A stretch of 64,000 nucleotides of DNA. Source: Clostridium hydrogeniformans DSM 21757 (lineage in GTDB: Bacteria > Bacillota > Clostridia > Clostridiales > Clostridiaceae). Positions 16,863 to 26,573 of this stretch are shown piece by piece. Location of the stretch: the NCBI RefSeq assembly GCF_000686705.1, contig NZ_JMLJ01000003.1, positions 496,001 to 560,000 on the forward strand. The letters are read 5' to 3'. The first letter of the stretch is position 1, and every line of letters begins with the position of its first letter. Below the pieces are notes generated by a model. The model saw only the letters and a list, made by a program, of their open reading frames with translations. It was not told where the DNA came from and searched no databases. The position numbers were made by a program, and so were the translations under genes.

Positions 16863-18737
16863 TTAAATTGCCTCTTCTATATTTCCTTTAGAAAATTGGC
16901 TATTATAAAGATCTGCATAGAAACCACCTTTACTCATAAGTTCTTTATGATTTCCCTGCTCTATTACGCTTCCTTTATTCATTACAAGAATTAAGTCTGC
17001 GTGACGAATTGTGGACAGTCTATGTGCTATTACAAAACTAGTTCTACCCTTCATTAAATTATCCATGGCCTTTTGTATATAAACCTCTGTTCTTGTATCA
17101 ACACTACTTGTTGCCTCATCAAGAATTAATATAGATGGATCTTTAAGGATTGCCCTTGCTATAGTTAATAGCTGTTTTTGTCCCTGAGAAATATTTGAAG
17201 CTTCTTCATTTAATATGGTATCATATCCTTCTGGAAGAGTTCTTATAAAATGATCCGCATGAGCAGCCTTTGCAGCTTCTACGATTTCTTCATCAGTAGC
17301 TCCATCCCTACCATATCCTATATTATCCCTTATGGTTCCATTAAAGGACCATGTATCTTGAAGTACCATACCAAACATATGACGAAGGTGATCTCTTTTC
17401 ATATCTCTTATATCTACTCCATCAATAGTTATTTCTCCACTATTAATTTCATAAAATCTCATTAATAAATTTATAAGAGTTGTTTTACCTGCTCCTGTAG
17501 GTCCAACTATGGCAATGGTTTGCCCCTTCTTAACATCTATATTCATATCCTCTATAAGAGTAACACCCTCTTTATATCCAAAATTAACATGGTTAAACTT
17601 AACCTCACCCTTTGGATTTTCAAGTATCACTGCATCTTCACTATCTGGTATTTCTTCCTCTTCATCTAAGATTTCAAAAACACGTTCTGCTGATGCTACT
17701 GTAGACTGAATAATATTGGCAATATTAGCTGTTTGGTTTATAGGCTGAGAGAATTGTCTCATATATTGTATAAATGCCTGAATATCTCCAACGCTAATCC
17801 TTCCTTTAGTTGCTAAATATCCACCAGTTACACATACTGCTACATATCCCATATTATTTATAAAGCTCATTAAAGGCATTATAAGCCCTGAGATAAATTG
17901 AGCCTTCCATCCTACGTTATAAAGTTTCTCATTTACCTCTTTAAATTCCTTTATAGCTTTGTCTTCTTGGCCAAAGGCTTTTACAATATTGTGTCCTGTG
18001 TAAATTTCCTCAATATGACCATTTAAATCACCTAAATATTTTTGTTGATTTGCAAAATGCTTCTGTGATTTTTTAAGTATAGGTCTAATCAAAAATATAG
18101 CTACTGGCAGTACAACTAAAGCAATTAATGTCATAAGTGGACTTATAGTTAGCATCATTATAAGGATTCCAATTATAGTTACCACAGAAGTTATAAGCTG
18201 AGTCATACTTTGCTGAAGTGTTGCACTTATATTATCCATATCATTAGTAAACCTACTTAAGGTATCCCCATGAGGATTTGAATCAAAATACTTAAGTGGC
18301 ATACGTCCAAGCTTATTCTCAGCCTCTTTACGCATATCATAAACAGTTTTCTGAGATACTCCTGCCATTATATATTGCTGAATATAACTAAAAGCTGAAC
18401 TTACAATATATAACCCTATAAGGATTATAACTATCTGCCATATATAATCAAAATCAATGGTAGCTCCCGGAACATTCATGAATTTAGCAACTAATCCTTC
18501 AAAAAGTTTTGTAGTTGCTTTACCCATTATCTTAGGACTTACAATACTAAATATGGTACTTATTATAGCTGTAACAAGGACTAGAAATAGTCTAACTCTA
18601 TACTTTCCTATATACTTTAATAATCTCTTCCCACTGCCTTTAAAATCCTTAGCTTTTTGAACAGGCATAGCTCCTGCCCCTGGTCCCATAGGTCCTTTTC
18701 CATGTCCTGATGATCCCTTTTTTTCTCCTAAACTCAT
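16863..18737 (-). CDS. Multidrug ABC exporter half-transporter (catalytic site complete)
   Basis: A 624-residue half transporter. A Gly/Lys-rich N-terminus is followed by six membrane helices at ~35-330 and an ATPase domain. Walker A is GPTGAGKTT, the signature is the variant ISQGQKQ, Walker B is ILILDEATSSVD with catalytic Glu, and the H-loop His is in VIAHRLST. It forms a heterodimer with the next gene, as in BmrCD/LmrCD or TM287/288. Its start overlaps the upstream partner's stop by 4 bases (ATGA). A MarR gene upstream is the probable regulator. Dispersed repeat copy A lies directly at its 3' end. Confidence 0.92.
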   Translation of the reverse strand: MSLGEKKGSSGHGKGPMGPGAGAMPVQKAKDFKGSGKRLLKYIGKYRVRLFLVLVTAIISTIFSIVSPKIMGKATTKLFEGLVAKFMNVPGATIDFDYIWQIVIILIGLYIVSSAFSYIQQYIMAGVSQKTVYDMRKEAENKLGRMPLKYFDSNPHGDTLSRFTNDMDNISATLQQSMTQLITSVVTIIGILIMMLTISPLMTLIALVVLPVAIFLIRPILKKSQKHFANQQKYLGDLNGHIEEIYTGHNIVKAFGQEDKAIKEFKEVNEKLYNVGWKAQFISGLIMPLMSFINNMGYVAVCVTGGYLATKGRISVGDIQAFIQYMRQFSQPINQTANIANIIQSTVASAERVFEILDEEEEIPDSEDAVILENPKGEVKFNHVNFGYKEGVTLIEDMNIDVKKGQTIAIVGPTGAGKTTLINLLMRFYEINSGEITIDGVDIRDMKRDHLRHMFGMVLQDTWSFNGTIRDNIGYGRDGATDEEIVEAAKAAHADHFIRTLPEGYDTILNEEASNISQGQKQLLTIARAILKDPSILILDEATSSVDTRTEVYIQKAMDNLMKGRTSFVIAHRLSTIRHADLILVMNKGSVIEQGNHKELMSKGGFYADLYNSQFSKGNIEEAI

Positions 18738-20467
18738 GCTATCTCCTCCTCTGAAAGCTGAGATGCCACAATTTCTTTATAAACACTACATTCTTCTAAA
18801 AGTTCCTTATGTGTTCCCATGCCAGCGATTTTTCCTTCATCTAAAACTATTATTCTATCTGCATCCATTACAGTACTAACTCTCTGAGCGACTATTATAA
18901 CTGAGGAGTTCTTTGTTTCAGCCTTTAAAGCTCCACGAAGCTTAGCGTCAGTCTTAAAGTCAAGAGCTGAAAAACTATCATCAAATATATATATTTCTGG
19001 TTTTCTAACTATAGCCCTCGCTATTGATAAACGTTGTTTTTGTCCACCAGATACATTACTTCCTCCCTGGGTTATCTCTGAATCATATCCATCTTTCATA
19101 TTTGAAATAAACTCTGTAGCTTGAGCTATTTCTGCTGCATGGATAATATCCTCATCTGTAGCATCTTCTTTTCCATATCTTATATTATCCTTTATGGTTC
19201 CAGAAAAAAGTACTGCCTTTTGAGGAACTACTCCTATTTTATGTCTAAGATCCTCTTGAGACATAGTTCTTATATCTACTCCATTTATAAGAATTTCTCC
19301 ACCTTCTATATCATAAAACCTAGGTATAAGATTAACTAAGGCAGTCTTACCTGATCCAGTACTACCAATTATAGCTGTAGTTTCTCCTGGTTTTGTACTA
19401 AAAGATATATTACTTAGTACCGGCTCTTCTGCTCCTTTATACCTAAAAGCTACATTCCTAAATTCTAAATATCCTCTTTTCTCATTAGCAGTTTTAGTGC
19501 TTTCATTATCAACAATTACAGGTTCTAAGTTTAAAACCTCATTAATTCTTTCTGCTGAAGCTGAAGCACGAGGTATCATTATAAATATAATTGAAACCAT
19601 AACTACTGCCATCATAACCTGCATAGCATATTGAAGAAAGGCCATTAAATCTCCAACTTGCATAGCTGCTGCATCTACTCTTTTCGCCCCAAACCATATT
19701 ATAGCTATAGACATAAAGTTAAATATAAGCATCATCATTGGCATCATAACTGCCATTATTTTATTAACCTTTATGGAAGTCTCCATCAAATCTTTACTTG
19801 CATCATCAAATCGTTTTTCTTCATATTCAGTACGATTAAAAGCACGAACTACTCTAATTCCTATAAGACCTTCTCTGACTACCTTATTTAAGCTATCTAT
19901 TTTCTTCTGTATACTCTTAAATAGAGGAAGCCCCATCTTACCTATGACTCCAATTAATATTAAAAGTAAAGGTATTGAAATTAAAAATGCAGATGACAGT
20001 GAAACATCCTTTGAAAGGGCCATTATCATTGCTCCAATAAACATTATAGGGGCAAATAACGCTATACGAAGAAGCATTACCATTACCTGTTGAACCTGGT
20101 TTATATCATTAGTGGTTCTTGTTATAAGAGAAGAAGTTCCAAGTTCATCAAATTCATTTAATGAAAAACTTTCCACCTTCTTAAACACCTTCTCACGAAG
20201 ATCTCTTGAAAATCCTAATGCAACCTTAGATGCAAGGAAACTTACAAATACAGCACATATAGTTCCCCCTAGTGCTACTAGAAGCATGTATCCTCCAATT
20301 TTTAATATATAGTTCACATCACCCTTTACTATTCCTGTATCAACTATGTTTGACATAAGATTAGGTAAATTTAGTTCTGCTATTGCTTGAAAAAACGCTA
20401 ATACCAATATAGCAACTATAAGATACCAATAATCTTTTAAGTGTTTAAATAGCTTTCCCATGGTCAT
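18734..20467 (-). CDS. Multidrug ABC exporter half-transporter (degenerate site)
   Basis: A 577-residue half transporter with six membrane helices (~15-320) and an ATPase domain. Walker A is GSTGSGKTA and the signature VSGGQKQR is canonical. Walker B reads IYIFDDSFSALD, with Asp where the catalytic Glu should be, and the switch His is Gln (VAQRVST). These losses mark the degenerate nucleotide site typical of heterodimeric exporters. The partner is encoded next with a 4-base overlap. Two in-frame ATGs six bases apart follow AAAGGAAG; the second is better spaced. The operon lies 231 bases downstream of a MarR gene. Confidence 0.92.
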   Translation of the reverse strand: MTMGKLFKHLKDYWYLIVAILVLAFFQAIAELNLPNLMSNIVDTGIVKGDVNYILKIGGYMLLVALGGTICAVFVSFLASKVALGFSRDLREKVFKKVESFSLNEFDELGTSSLITRTTNDINQVQQVMVMLLRIALFAPIMFIGAMIMALSKDVSLSSAFLISIPLLLILIGVIGKMGLPLFKSIQKKIDSLNKVVREGLIGIRVVRAFNRTEYEEKRFDDASKDLMETSIKVNKIMAVMMPMMMLIFNFMSIAIIWFGAKRVDAAAMQVGDLMAFLQYAMQVMMAVVMVSIIFIMIPRASASAERINEVLNLEPVIVDNESTKTANEKRGYLEFRNVAFRYKGAEEPVLSNISFSTKPGETTAIIGSTGSGKTALVNLIPRFYDIEGGEILINGVDIRTMSQEDLRHKIGVVPQKAVLFSGTIKDNIRYGKEDATDEDIIHAAEIAQATEFISNMKDGYDSEITQGGSNVSGGQKQRLSIARAIVRKPEIYIFDDSFSALDFKTDAKLRGALKAETKNSSVIIVAQRVSTVMDADRIIVLDEGKIAGMGTHKELLEECSVYKEIVASQLSEEEIA

Positions 20468-20698
20468 CTTCCTTTCTATTTATTGTTTACTTCATATAAT
20501 CTTTCTTATTTATCCCATATCCATAAGTTTTAAAACCATACTTTCTAATAAGACATTAAATCTTATTATTCTCATTATGAGCTTTTCTTATATTAAATCT
20601 TAATAAAATTTTAGCTTTAATATAATTACCCAGGTATATAGGAATTCCTTAAACTATAATTTTTACTTTTACATCATAAATACTTTTAAGAAAAACAA

Positions 20699-21157
20699 CT
20701 AAAGTTTATTAGACTTTTCATCTTCTAATCCTATTTTTAAATTTTCCTTTATTTGAAGTAGTAATCTACGAAGTATAACTTGCTCCTCATCAGTAAAGTT
20801 ACTAAAACATTCTTTATTTATAGTTTTAAATAACTCCTTAACTTCTCCAGAAACTTCTTTCCCCTTATCCGTTAAATAAACTCTCGATATCCTTTGATCT
20901 TCTTCATCGGATTTTCTATAAATAAGTCCTGCCTTTTCCATTCTCTTAATCATCACTGTAATGGTGGCTGGTTTTACTTTCAATTTTCCTGATAATTCTT
21001 TTTGACTTTGACCATCTTTTTTTAATAAAGAAAATAAAAGTTGAGGCTGCCCTGGATAAAGCCCTACCTTTTCAAGGGATTTATGAGCTCTATAATAATG
21101 CAGTTTTATAACCTCTCCAAAAATATAGTACAAAGAATCTGAATTATAAAATTCCAT
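20699..21157 (-). CDS. MarR-family repressor, probably of the ABC exporter
   Basis: A 152-residue winged-helix MarR protein. The HTH is GQSQKELSGKLKVKPATITV, with the wing YRKSDEEDQRISRVYLTDKG. It reads in the same direction as the ABC pair and lies directly upstream, the usual arrangement for a drug-sensing repressor of BmrCD-like exporters. A near-perfect palindrome, TTAGTCAGCTAACTAA, lies 18 bases upstream of its start and suggests autoregulation. The RBS GAGGTGAGG is close to the ATG. The inducer cannot be predicted. Confidence 0.9.
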   Translation of the reverse strand: MEFYNSDSLYYIFGEVIKLHYYRAHKSLEKVGLYPGQPQLLFSLLKKDGQSQKELSGKLKVKPATITVMIKRMEKAGLIYRKSDEEDQRISRVYLTDKGKEVSGEVKELFKTINKECFSNFTDEEQVILRRLLLQIKENLKIGLEDEKSNKL

Positions 21158-21174
21158 TTCCTCACCTCATTTAA

Positions 21175-21190
21175 TTAGTCAGCTAACTAA
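21175..21190. promoter_or_regulatory. Candidate MarR operator
   Basis: TTAGTCAGCTAACTAA is a 16-base palindrome with one mismatched pair, immediately upstream of the MarR start, where autoregulatory operators usually lie. Confidence 0.6.
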
Positions 21191-21342
21191 AAATATAATA
21201 CCATCTTAAAATTATTATAGTCAATATGGTCCCTCTCTAGTTTTATTAATAAAGTTTTAACTATTATTTTATTAACATATATGTTGACTTATAGAGAATT
21301 AGATTAATATGAATATGGTTCATATTATTAGATATGCTATAG

Positions 21343-21364
21343 TAATTAGTTAGTCGCCTAATTA
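21343..21364. promoter_or_regulatory. Second TTAG-rich candidate operator
   Basis: TAATTAGTTAGTCGCCTAATTA has complementary outer arms (TAATTAG and CTAATTA) and shares the TTAGT element with the MarR operator at 21175. It is about 185 bases upstream of the MarR start and about 280 upstream of plsC. The rest of the 21191-21641 gap is AT-rich with nothing else clear. Confidence 0.4.
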
Positions 21365-21641
21365 TATTTTCTATTTTTCTTTTGTTCATTTTATAACTTA
21401 TATTTTATTTAAAACTCCTATTTGTATTCTTCCATAATTCTATAAATGAAAACCTATTCTTAATCCTTTTCTTAATTACTTTTGTTACAATTTTTTTATA
21501 TTTTATGATTATATTTTATAAACATATAGTACAAATTTATATGACTACCAGGTTAATACTAAAATATACTTTAATATTACCAAGGTTTGTAATATACTTT
21601 TAAATATAATGGAGTTAATAGTTTGTGGAGGTAAATATTTT

Positions 21642-22367
21642 ATGTTAAGAACTATAGCATGGTATACTCATTTTGCTACAAGCCTTATTGGAAAAATCCC
21701 TGGTATATATAAGGTAAAATCCTTGGATAAAAAAGGGCTTACTAAGGAAAAGGAAGAGTATGTACATAAAGTAACATCAAAATGGGCCATGTCTCATATA
21801 AAACTCAGTGGAGCAAAAATAAATGTTTTTGGTGCAGAGAATATACCAAAAGACATTCCCGTACTCTTTGTAAGTAATCATCAAAGTAATTTTGATATTG
21901 CAATATTTATGAGTTATATTGATAAACCTAAAGGATATATTTCTAAAATTGAAATGCAAAAGGTTCCTATTCTTAAAACTTGGATGGAATATATGAATTG
22001 TATATTTATGGACAGAAATAATCTTAGAAAATCTGCATCTGCAATTATAGATGGGGTTAAAATTTTAAAATCTGGTTATTCCTTAGTAATTTTTCCTGAG
22101 GGAACAAGAAGCAAAGGAGATAATATAGGGGACTTTAAGGCAGGAAGTTTTAAACTTGCAACAAAATCTAAGGTTCCTATAGTTCCAGTAACCATAGATG
22201 GATCTTATAAACTAATGGAGGCCAATGGCAATAAGATAAAACCAGGAGAAGTTAATGTATATATTCATCCTATGGTAGAAACTAAAGATTTAACTAAGGA
22301 AGATGAAACCTTACTTCCTAATAAGGTTAAAGAAATCATCAAAAGTAAATTACCTAAAATCAATTAA
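21642..22367 (+). CDS. plsC: 1-acyl-sn-glycerol-3-phosphate acyltransferase
   Basis: A 241-residue membrane-associated acyltransferase that acylates lysophosphatidic acid to phosphatidic acid. The catalytic HX4D motif is SNHQSNFD and the glycerol-phosphate-binding block is FPEGTRSKGD. A third block, IPVVPVTIDGSYKLM-like, is also visible. The start is ATG 21642 (MLRTIAWYTHF), 10 bases after TGGAGG; an ATG 33 bases earlier lies upstream of that RBS. It appears monocistronic with a terminator at 22384. Confidence 0.92.
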   Translation: MLRTIAWYTHFATSLIGKIPGIYKVKSLDKKGLTKEKEEYVHKVTSKWAMSHIKLSGAKINVFGAENIPKDIPVLFVSNHQSNFDIAIFMSYIDKPKGYISKIEMQKVPILKTWMEYMNCIFMDRNNLRKSASAIIDGVKILKSGYSLVIFPEGTRSKGDNIGDFKAGSFKLATKSKVPIVPVTIDGSYKLMEANGNKIKPGEVNVYIHPMVETKDLTKEDETLLPNKVKEIIKSKLPKIN

Positions 22368-22383
22368 TTATAAAAACAAGTCT

Positions 22384-22414
22384 ACCACTGTAATAATAGA
22401 AGTATTACAGTGGT
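22384..22414 (+). terminator. Terminator of plsC
   Basis: A perfect 12-bp stem ACCACTGTAATA with TATTACAGTGGT, then TTTTCC. Confidence 0.85.
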
Positions 22415-22477
22415 TTTCCTATACTAAAATCAATCTTTTCAATAGTTTAAAGTTTTATTAATCTGGAGGTATTCCTT

Positions 22478-23527
22478 ATGGAAAAATATATAACATGTTT
22501 TATTGGTACCTATACTAAAGGAGAAAGTAAGGGTATTTATAAGGTGTTAATAGATATACAATCTCTTAAATTTAAAGAGATATCTTTAGCATATAAAATA
22601 GAAAATCCCACTTATTTAGCACTAAGTGATGATAAGAAACTTCTTTACTCTGTAATGAAAGACTCTAAATCTTCTGAGAATATTAAAGGCGGCATAGCAT
22701 CCTTTTCTTTAAAGACTAATGATTATTCTCTAAGAAGCTTAAATAATAATATCTCTTTAGGTGCCCCTCCCTGTCATATTTTCTTAGATAATAATAAAAA
22801 AAATATAATATGTTCTAATTATCATAGGGGTACCTTAGAATTATTTAATTTAAATGAGAATGGATGTATAAGTAATGAAAGCTCTATAAAAAATCATAAC
22901 ATTATTTATAATTCTACTTCTCATGTTCATTATTCTAGTATAAGTAATGATGGAAATTATATCTTCTCTGTGGATCTTGGCTTAGACAAACTAATTACCT
23001 ATAGATTTACAGATGGAAAAATAGGTGATCTTGTATCAGTTTTTGACTTTCCTAAAGGTTCTGGTCCAAGACACATGATTTTTCATCCTAATGGTAAATT
23101 TGCATATATAGTAACAGAGCTATCTTCTGAAGTAATAGTATTAAATTATTCAAGTTCTAGTGGCTCATTTGAATTTGTTCAAGCTATCTCCACCCTTCCT
23201 AAGGATTATAGTGGTGAAAACTATCCAGCTGCTATTCACATAGATAAACTAGGAACTTACTTATATGTATCTAATAGAGGACATGATTCCATAGGTGTAT
23301 TTTCTATAGATTCCTTATCCTATGAATTAAAACTAGTATCCCATCATTCAACTCTTGGAAAGGGTCCTCGTGACTTTTCCTTAGATCCTAGTGGAGAAAT
23401 CCTTATTGCTGCTAATGAACATTCTAATAATATAAGTTGTTTTTCTATAGATAAAAATAAGGGAAGTTTAACTCCTACTGATGATCCCTTAAGGGTTCCT
23501 AGCCCTGTATGCATTAAATTTATCTGA
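22478..23527 (+). CDS. Lactonase family beta-propeller (6-phosphogluconolactonase-like)
   Basis: A 349-residue seven-bladed beta-propeller of the YkgB/Pgl lactonase family. Repeated blade motifs include FIGTYTKGESKGIYKVLID, GPRHMIFHPNGKFAYIVTEL and YLYVSNRGHDSIGVFSID. The family hydrolyses 6-phosphogluconolactone in the pentose-phosphate route, although members with other sugar lactones exist. The protein ends naturally at SPVCIKFI. Its TGA stop is supplied by the first bases of dispersed repeat copy B (ATCTGATAG), so the repeat lies exactly at the gene end. RBS is CTGGAGG. Confidence 0.9.
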   Translation: MEKYITCFIGTYTKGESKGIYKVLIDIQSLKFKEISLAYKIENPTYLALSDDKKLLYSVMKDSKSSENIKGGIASFSLKTNDYSLRSLNNNISLGAPPCHIFLDNNKKNIICSNYHRGTLELFNLNENGCISNESSIKNHNIIYNSTSHVHYSSISNDGNYIFSVDLGLDKLITYRFTDGKIGDLVSVFDFPKGSGPRHMIFHPNGKFAYIVTELSSEVIVLNYSSSSGSFEFVQAISTLPKDYSGENYPAAIHIDKLGTYLYVSNRGHDSIGVFSIDSLSYELKLVSHHSTLGKGPRDFSLDPSGEILIAANEHSNNISCFSIDKNKGSLTPTDDPLRVPSPVCIKFI

Positions 23528-23652
23528 TAGCTATAAGCTGTAACATCCCCATCCTGGTGTAAGGTGGAAGATAACAGTTGCCACAACCCTAGATTAAATC
23601 ATCTAACTTTCAGGTGGTGAAAAGAACACTACTTGAAAGAATCTTTGTTCTA
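23519..23652 (+). repeat. Dispersed ~135 bp repeat family, copy B (complete)
   Basis: It has the same landmarks as copy A: TTTATCTGATAG, core AAGGTGGAAGATAACAGTTG, and a terminal hairpin (arms 23607-23619 and 23627-23639). The stem CTTTCAGGTGGTG with CACTACTTGAAAG differs from copy A by three compensatory pair changes and two G-T wobbles. Its left end overlaps the last codons of the lactonase gene. Confidence 0.75.
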
Positions 23653-24013
23653 TAAATTAAATTTTAATTCTTTATAATTTCTACTTATAGAAATTTATAT
23701 AGCTGATTAATATTACCATAACTTAACAATGTTAATTATAAGCTTTTAAACTACCTTTTATGAAAGAACATGTTTTATAATTAAAAACATATATATTTAT
23801 AAGTTGTAATTATTGATATAATTACATATAAGATTTTATGTTAATGTTAATGCAAATAATATATCTTAATAAAAGGATGTATATAGCTGTTATCATTGAC
23901 TTTCTAGGATATTCTAAGGTTAATGTTAGAACACATATATTTTAAAAATAACTTATCATAATCTTAGAAAAATTATCAAACAAACTATAGTATAGTTCTA
24001 AGGAGGTTTTTTT
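23653..24013. other. Upstream region of the alcohol dehydrogenase gene
   Basis: A 361-base AT-rich gap. It contains a 13-base palindrome TTAACAATGTTAA at 23723-23735 and a tandem GTTAATGTTAATG at about 23840. These are loosely reminiscent of redox-regulator (Rex-type) half sites, but no full consensus site is present. It must include the promoter of the downstream gene. Confidence 0.35.
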
Positions 24014-25174
24014 ATGTTAAATTTCTCTTTCCAAAACCCTACAAAACTAGTTTTTGGAAAAGACACAATAGGTAAATTAGGTGATTATGTAAAGGAGTCA
24101 GGACTTTCTAAAGTCTTAATCCTTTATGGGAAAGGTTCTATATTTAAAAATGGAGTATATGATTCTGCTACAGAGTCTTTAAAAGCTAATGGTATTGAAT
24201 TCATCGAACTTTCTGGAGTTAAACCTAATCCTGTATTATCTAAGGTAAAGGAAGGTATAAAATTAGTTCATGACCATAGCCTTCAAGGTGTTATTGCCCT
24301 TGGTGGAGGAAGCGTACTAGATTCTGCTAAAGCCATAGCAGCTGGTGCATCTTACGATGGAGATGTATGGGATTTATTTGAGGGTAAGGGTAAGCTAAAT
24401 AATGCTATTCCAGTCTTTACAGTACTTACCCTTTCAGCTACAGGCTCTGAAATGAATTGTGGTGGAGTTATAACCAATGAAGAAGAAGGTAAAAAGTGGG
24501 CATTTGGCTCTCCTCTTCTTTATCCAAAGGTATCAATTCTTGATCCTTCTGTACAATGTACCTTACCTAAATCTCAAACAGTAAATGGGGCTGTAGATGC
24601 TATAACCCATGTTTTTGAAGCTTATTTTGATGGAACACCAAAAACTGATATGGCTGATGAAATTTCAGAAGGTATCATAAGAACTGTAATTAAACATTCA
24701 AGGGTTCTTATAGATGATCCTAATAATTATGATTCTAGATGTGAAATGGCATGGGCTGCTACATTAGCACTTAATGGTTTAGTATTCCATGGAAGAGTTG
24801 GAGACTGGGCTTCCCATGATATAGAGCACTCTTTAAGTGTGTTCAATGATATTTCTCATGGAGCTGGCCTTGCAATAATAATGCCTGCTTGGATGGAATA
24901 TCTTTATAAAGAAAACGTTGAAAAATTTGCTAAAATGGGAAAAAATATTTTTGGAATAACTGAAGGATCTCCTGAGAAAATTGCCCTTGAAGGTATTGAA
25001 GCCTTAAGAAATTATTATAAATCAATGGGAGCTCCTATAACTCTTACAGAAGTTGGAGTGAAAAAGGAAAACTTAGATTTTATAGCTGATAATGCTTCTA
25101 TTCAAAGTCCTTTAGGCTCATTAAAGAAACTAACTAGGGATGATATATATAATATTCTTTCTATAGCACTATAA
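24014..25174 (+). CDS. Iron-containing alcohol dehydrogenase (butanol dehydrogenase type)
   Basis: A 386-residue group III alcohol dehydrogenase of the YugJ/BdhA branch, reducing aldehydes such as butyraldehyde with NAD(P)H during fermentation. The nucleotide-binding block is GVIALGGGSVLDSAKAIAAG. Metal ligands lie in DAITHVFEAYF (Asp, His), SHDIEHSLSVF (His) and DISHGAGLAI (His). Length is typical. Start ATG has AAGGAGG. It is monocistronic, bounded by a long leader and a perfect terminator. Confidence 0.92.
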   Translation: MLNFSFQNPTKLVFGKDTIGKLGDYVKESGLSKVLILYGKGSIFKNGVYDSATESLKANGIEFIELSGVKPNPVLSKVKEGIKLVHDHSLQGVIALGGGSVLDSAKAIAAGASYDGDVWDLFEGKGKLNNAIPVFTVLTLSATGSEMNCGGVITNEEEGKKWAFGSPLLYPKVSILDPSVQCTLPKSQTVNGAVDAITHVFEAYFDGTPKTDMADEISEGIIRTVIKHSRVLIDDPNNYDSRCEMAWAATLALNGLVFHGRVGDWASHDIEHSLSVFNDISHGAGLAIIMPAWMEYLYKENVEKFAKMGKNIFGITEGSPEKIALEGIEALRNYYKSMGAPITLTEVGVKKENLDFIADNASIQSPLGSLKKLTRDDIYNILSIAL

Positions 25175-25178
25175 AATA

Positions 25179-25221
25179 AAGGATGTCTAGAAATTACTAA
25201 AAATAATTTCTAGACATCCTT
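25179..25221 (+). terminator. Terminator of the alcohol dehydrogenase gene
   Basis: A perfect 18-bp stem AAGGATGTCTAGAAATTA with its complement and a 7-nt loop, followed by a T-rich tract. Confidence 0.9.
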
Positions 25222-25369
25222 CTTCTTTTTAGCTAAGGAATACTAAGATTAACATAATTCTAACAAGTAAATTTTTACAGGTCTCCTCAATCTAAAATTA
25301 ACTTATTCATATTATTTATTCATTGATAAATTAGACTTTTAAGGTAATAAAAGTGAAACAGCTATTTAT

Positions 25370-26476
25370 TTAATTAGTATCTATTACATTTTTAGTTTTA
25401 CTTATCTTTTCATATATTAAAACCTTATTTTTACTAAATATATTAGCTATAAAATGTATTATAAGTAAAATAATATATCCTCCATATATTATAAATATTC
25501 CTATATATAAGTACGCAAAGGAAGGTATCTCTCCTATATTTTGAAGCTGAATTAAATAATTTAAAATACTAGGTATTCCTAATATAACATAATATAATAA
25601 CCCATATCTTATAAATAGCTCTTTAAAGGTAACATTATTTCCCTTACCCTTAACCTTTATTTTAACTACTGATTTCCCTAGGGTTTTTCCTTTAGTTATG
25701 GATTGCACTACTATAAAGTAGATAAATATTAAAACTATTCTTCCTATCCACTTTATATCTCCACTAATAAAATTTAAGATTATTGATAATATAGTCCAAT
25801 CTATAAAAAAGGCAATTCCTCTTCTTATAAAGCTTACACTAAGATCATTTAATTTTATAGACTTATCAATGTCTTCTGCCTTTGGCAAGAAAAAAGTGAA
25901 TAAAGGAGCTATAATATATCCTAGAAATCCTCCTAATGTATTCAAAATTAAATCATCCACATCAAATAATCTATAGGGAGCATTATAATATCCATAAAGC
26001 GCTGTCCCTTGAGTTATTTCAAAAAACAATGAGGTTAAGAAAGTAATTATAACTGTGGCTTTTAACCCTTTATTAAAATGATATCTTAGATATACTCCTA
26101 AAGGAAGCAACAATATGGCATTAAAAGCAGCTTGAAGAAATTCCGGCTCTTTTAATGCTTTTATATAAGTTAATGGGTGTGATACCTCCACCTTTGTTTC
26201 TCTTATAAAATCCTTCACAAACTGAAATGGTACTAACTGATAATGCTGAGTTCCTGGTTTTTGCAAACTAGCCACATCCCTTGTAGATGGTAATGGCAGA
26301 ATTACTAAGAAAAAGGCTGACATTAAAAATAGTATAAAACTATATATAACAAGAGCTCTAATTCTATTAAAATATTTATATTTCCTATATTGATATATCA
26401 TAAAGGGTAAGCTTATTATTAATGCAACAATTGGAAATAGTAAAAATGCAGTTTTTAGTGGTATTAAGTGAACCAT
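25370..26476 (-). CDS. VanZ-RDD fusion membrane protein
   Basis: A 368-residue membrane protein joining two domains. The first ~205 residues are VanZ-like, with five hydrophobic segments, NAILLLPLGVYLRY, SLFFEITQGTALYG and DVDDLILNTLGGFLGY. The rest, from about 210, is an RDD domain (FIRRGIAFFIDWTIL, GKTLGKSVVKIKVKG). VanZ relatives are linked to low-level teicoplanin resistance and cell-surface functions; RDD proteins are often transport-related. The combined role is unknown. RBS is GAGGAGG. It has no operon partners. Confidence 0.85.
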   Translation of the reverse strand: MVHLIPLKTAFLLFPIVALIISLPFMIYQYRKYKYFNRIRALVIYSFILFLMSAFFLVILPLPSTRDVASLQKPGTQHYQLVPFQFVKDFIRETKVEVSHPLTYIKALKEPEFLQAAFNAILLLPLGVYLRYHFNKGLKATVIITFLTSLFFEITQGTALYGYYNAPYRLFDVDDLILNTLGGFLGYIIAPLFTFFLPKAEDIDKSIKLNDLSVSFIRRGIAFFIDWTILSIILNFISGDIKWIGRIVLIFIYFIVVQSITKGKTLGKSVVKIKVKGKGNNVTFKELFIRYGLLYYVILGIPSILNYLIQLQNIGEIPSFAYLYIGIFIIYGGYIILLIIHFIANIFSKNKVLIYEKISKTKNVIDTN

Positions 26477-26573
26477 ATTTTCCTCCTCTTATGTAAATTA
26501 TATTTATTATGAATTCAAAAAACTTTTTACTAAACTCCTTAAACTAAAGTATTAAAGAATTCAATAAAAAGTT

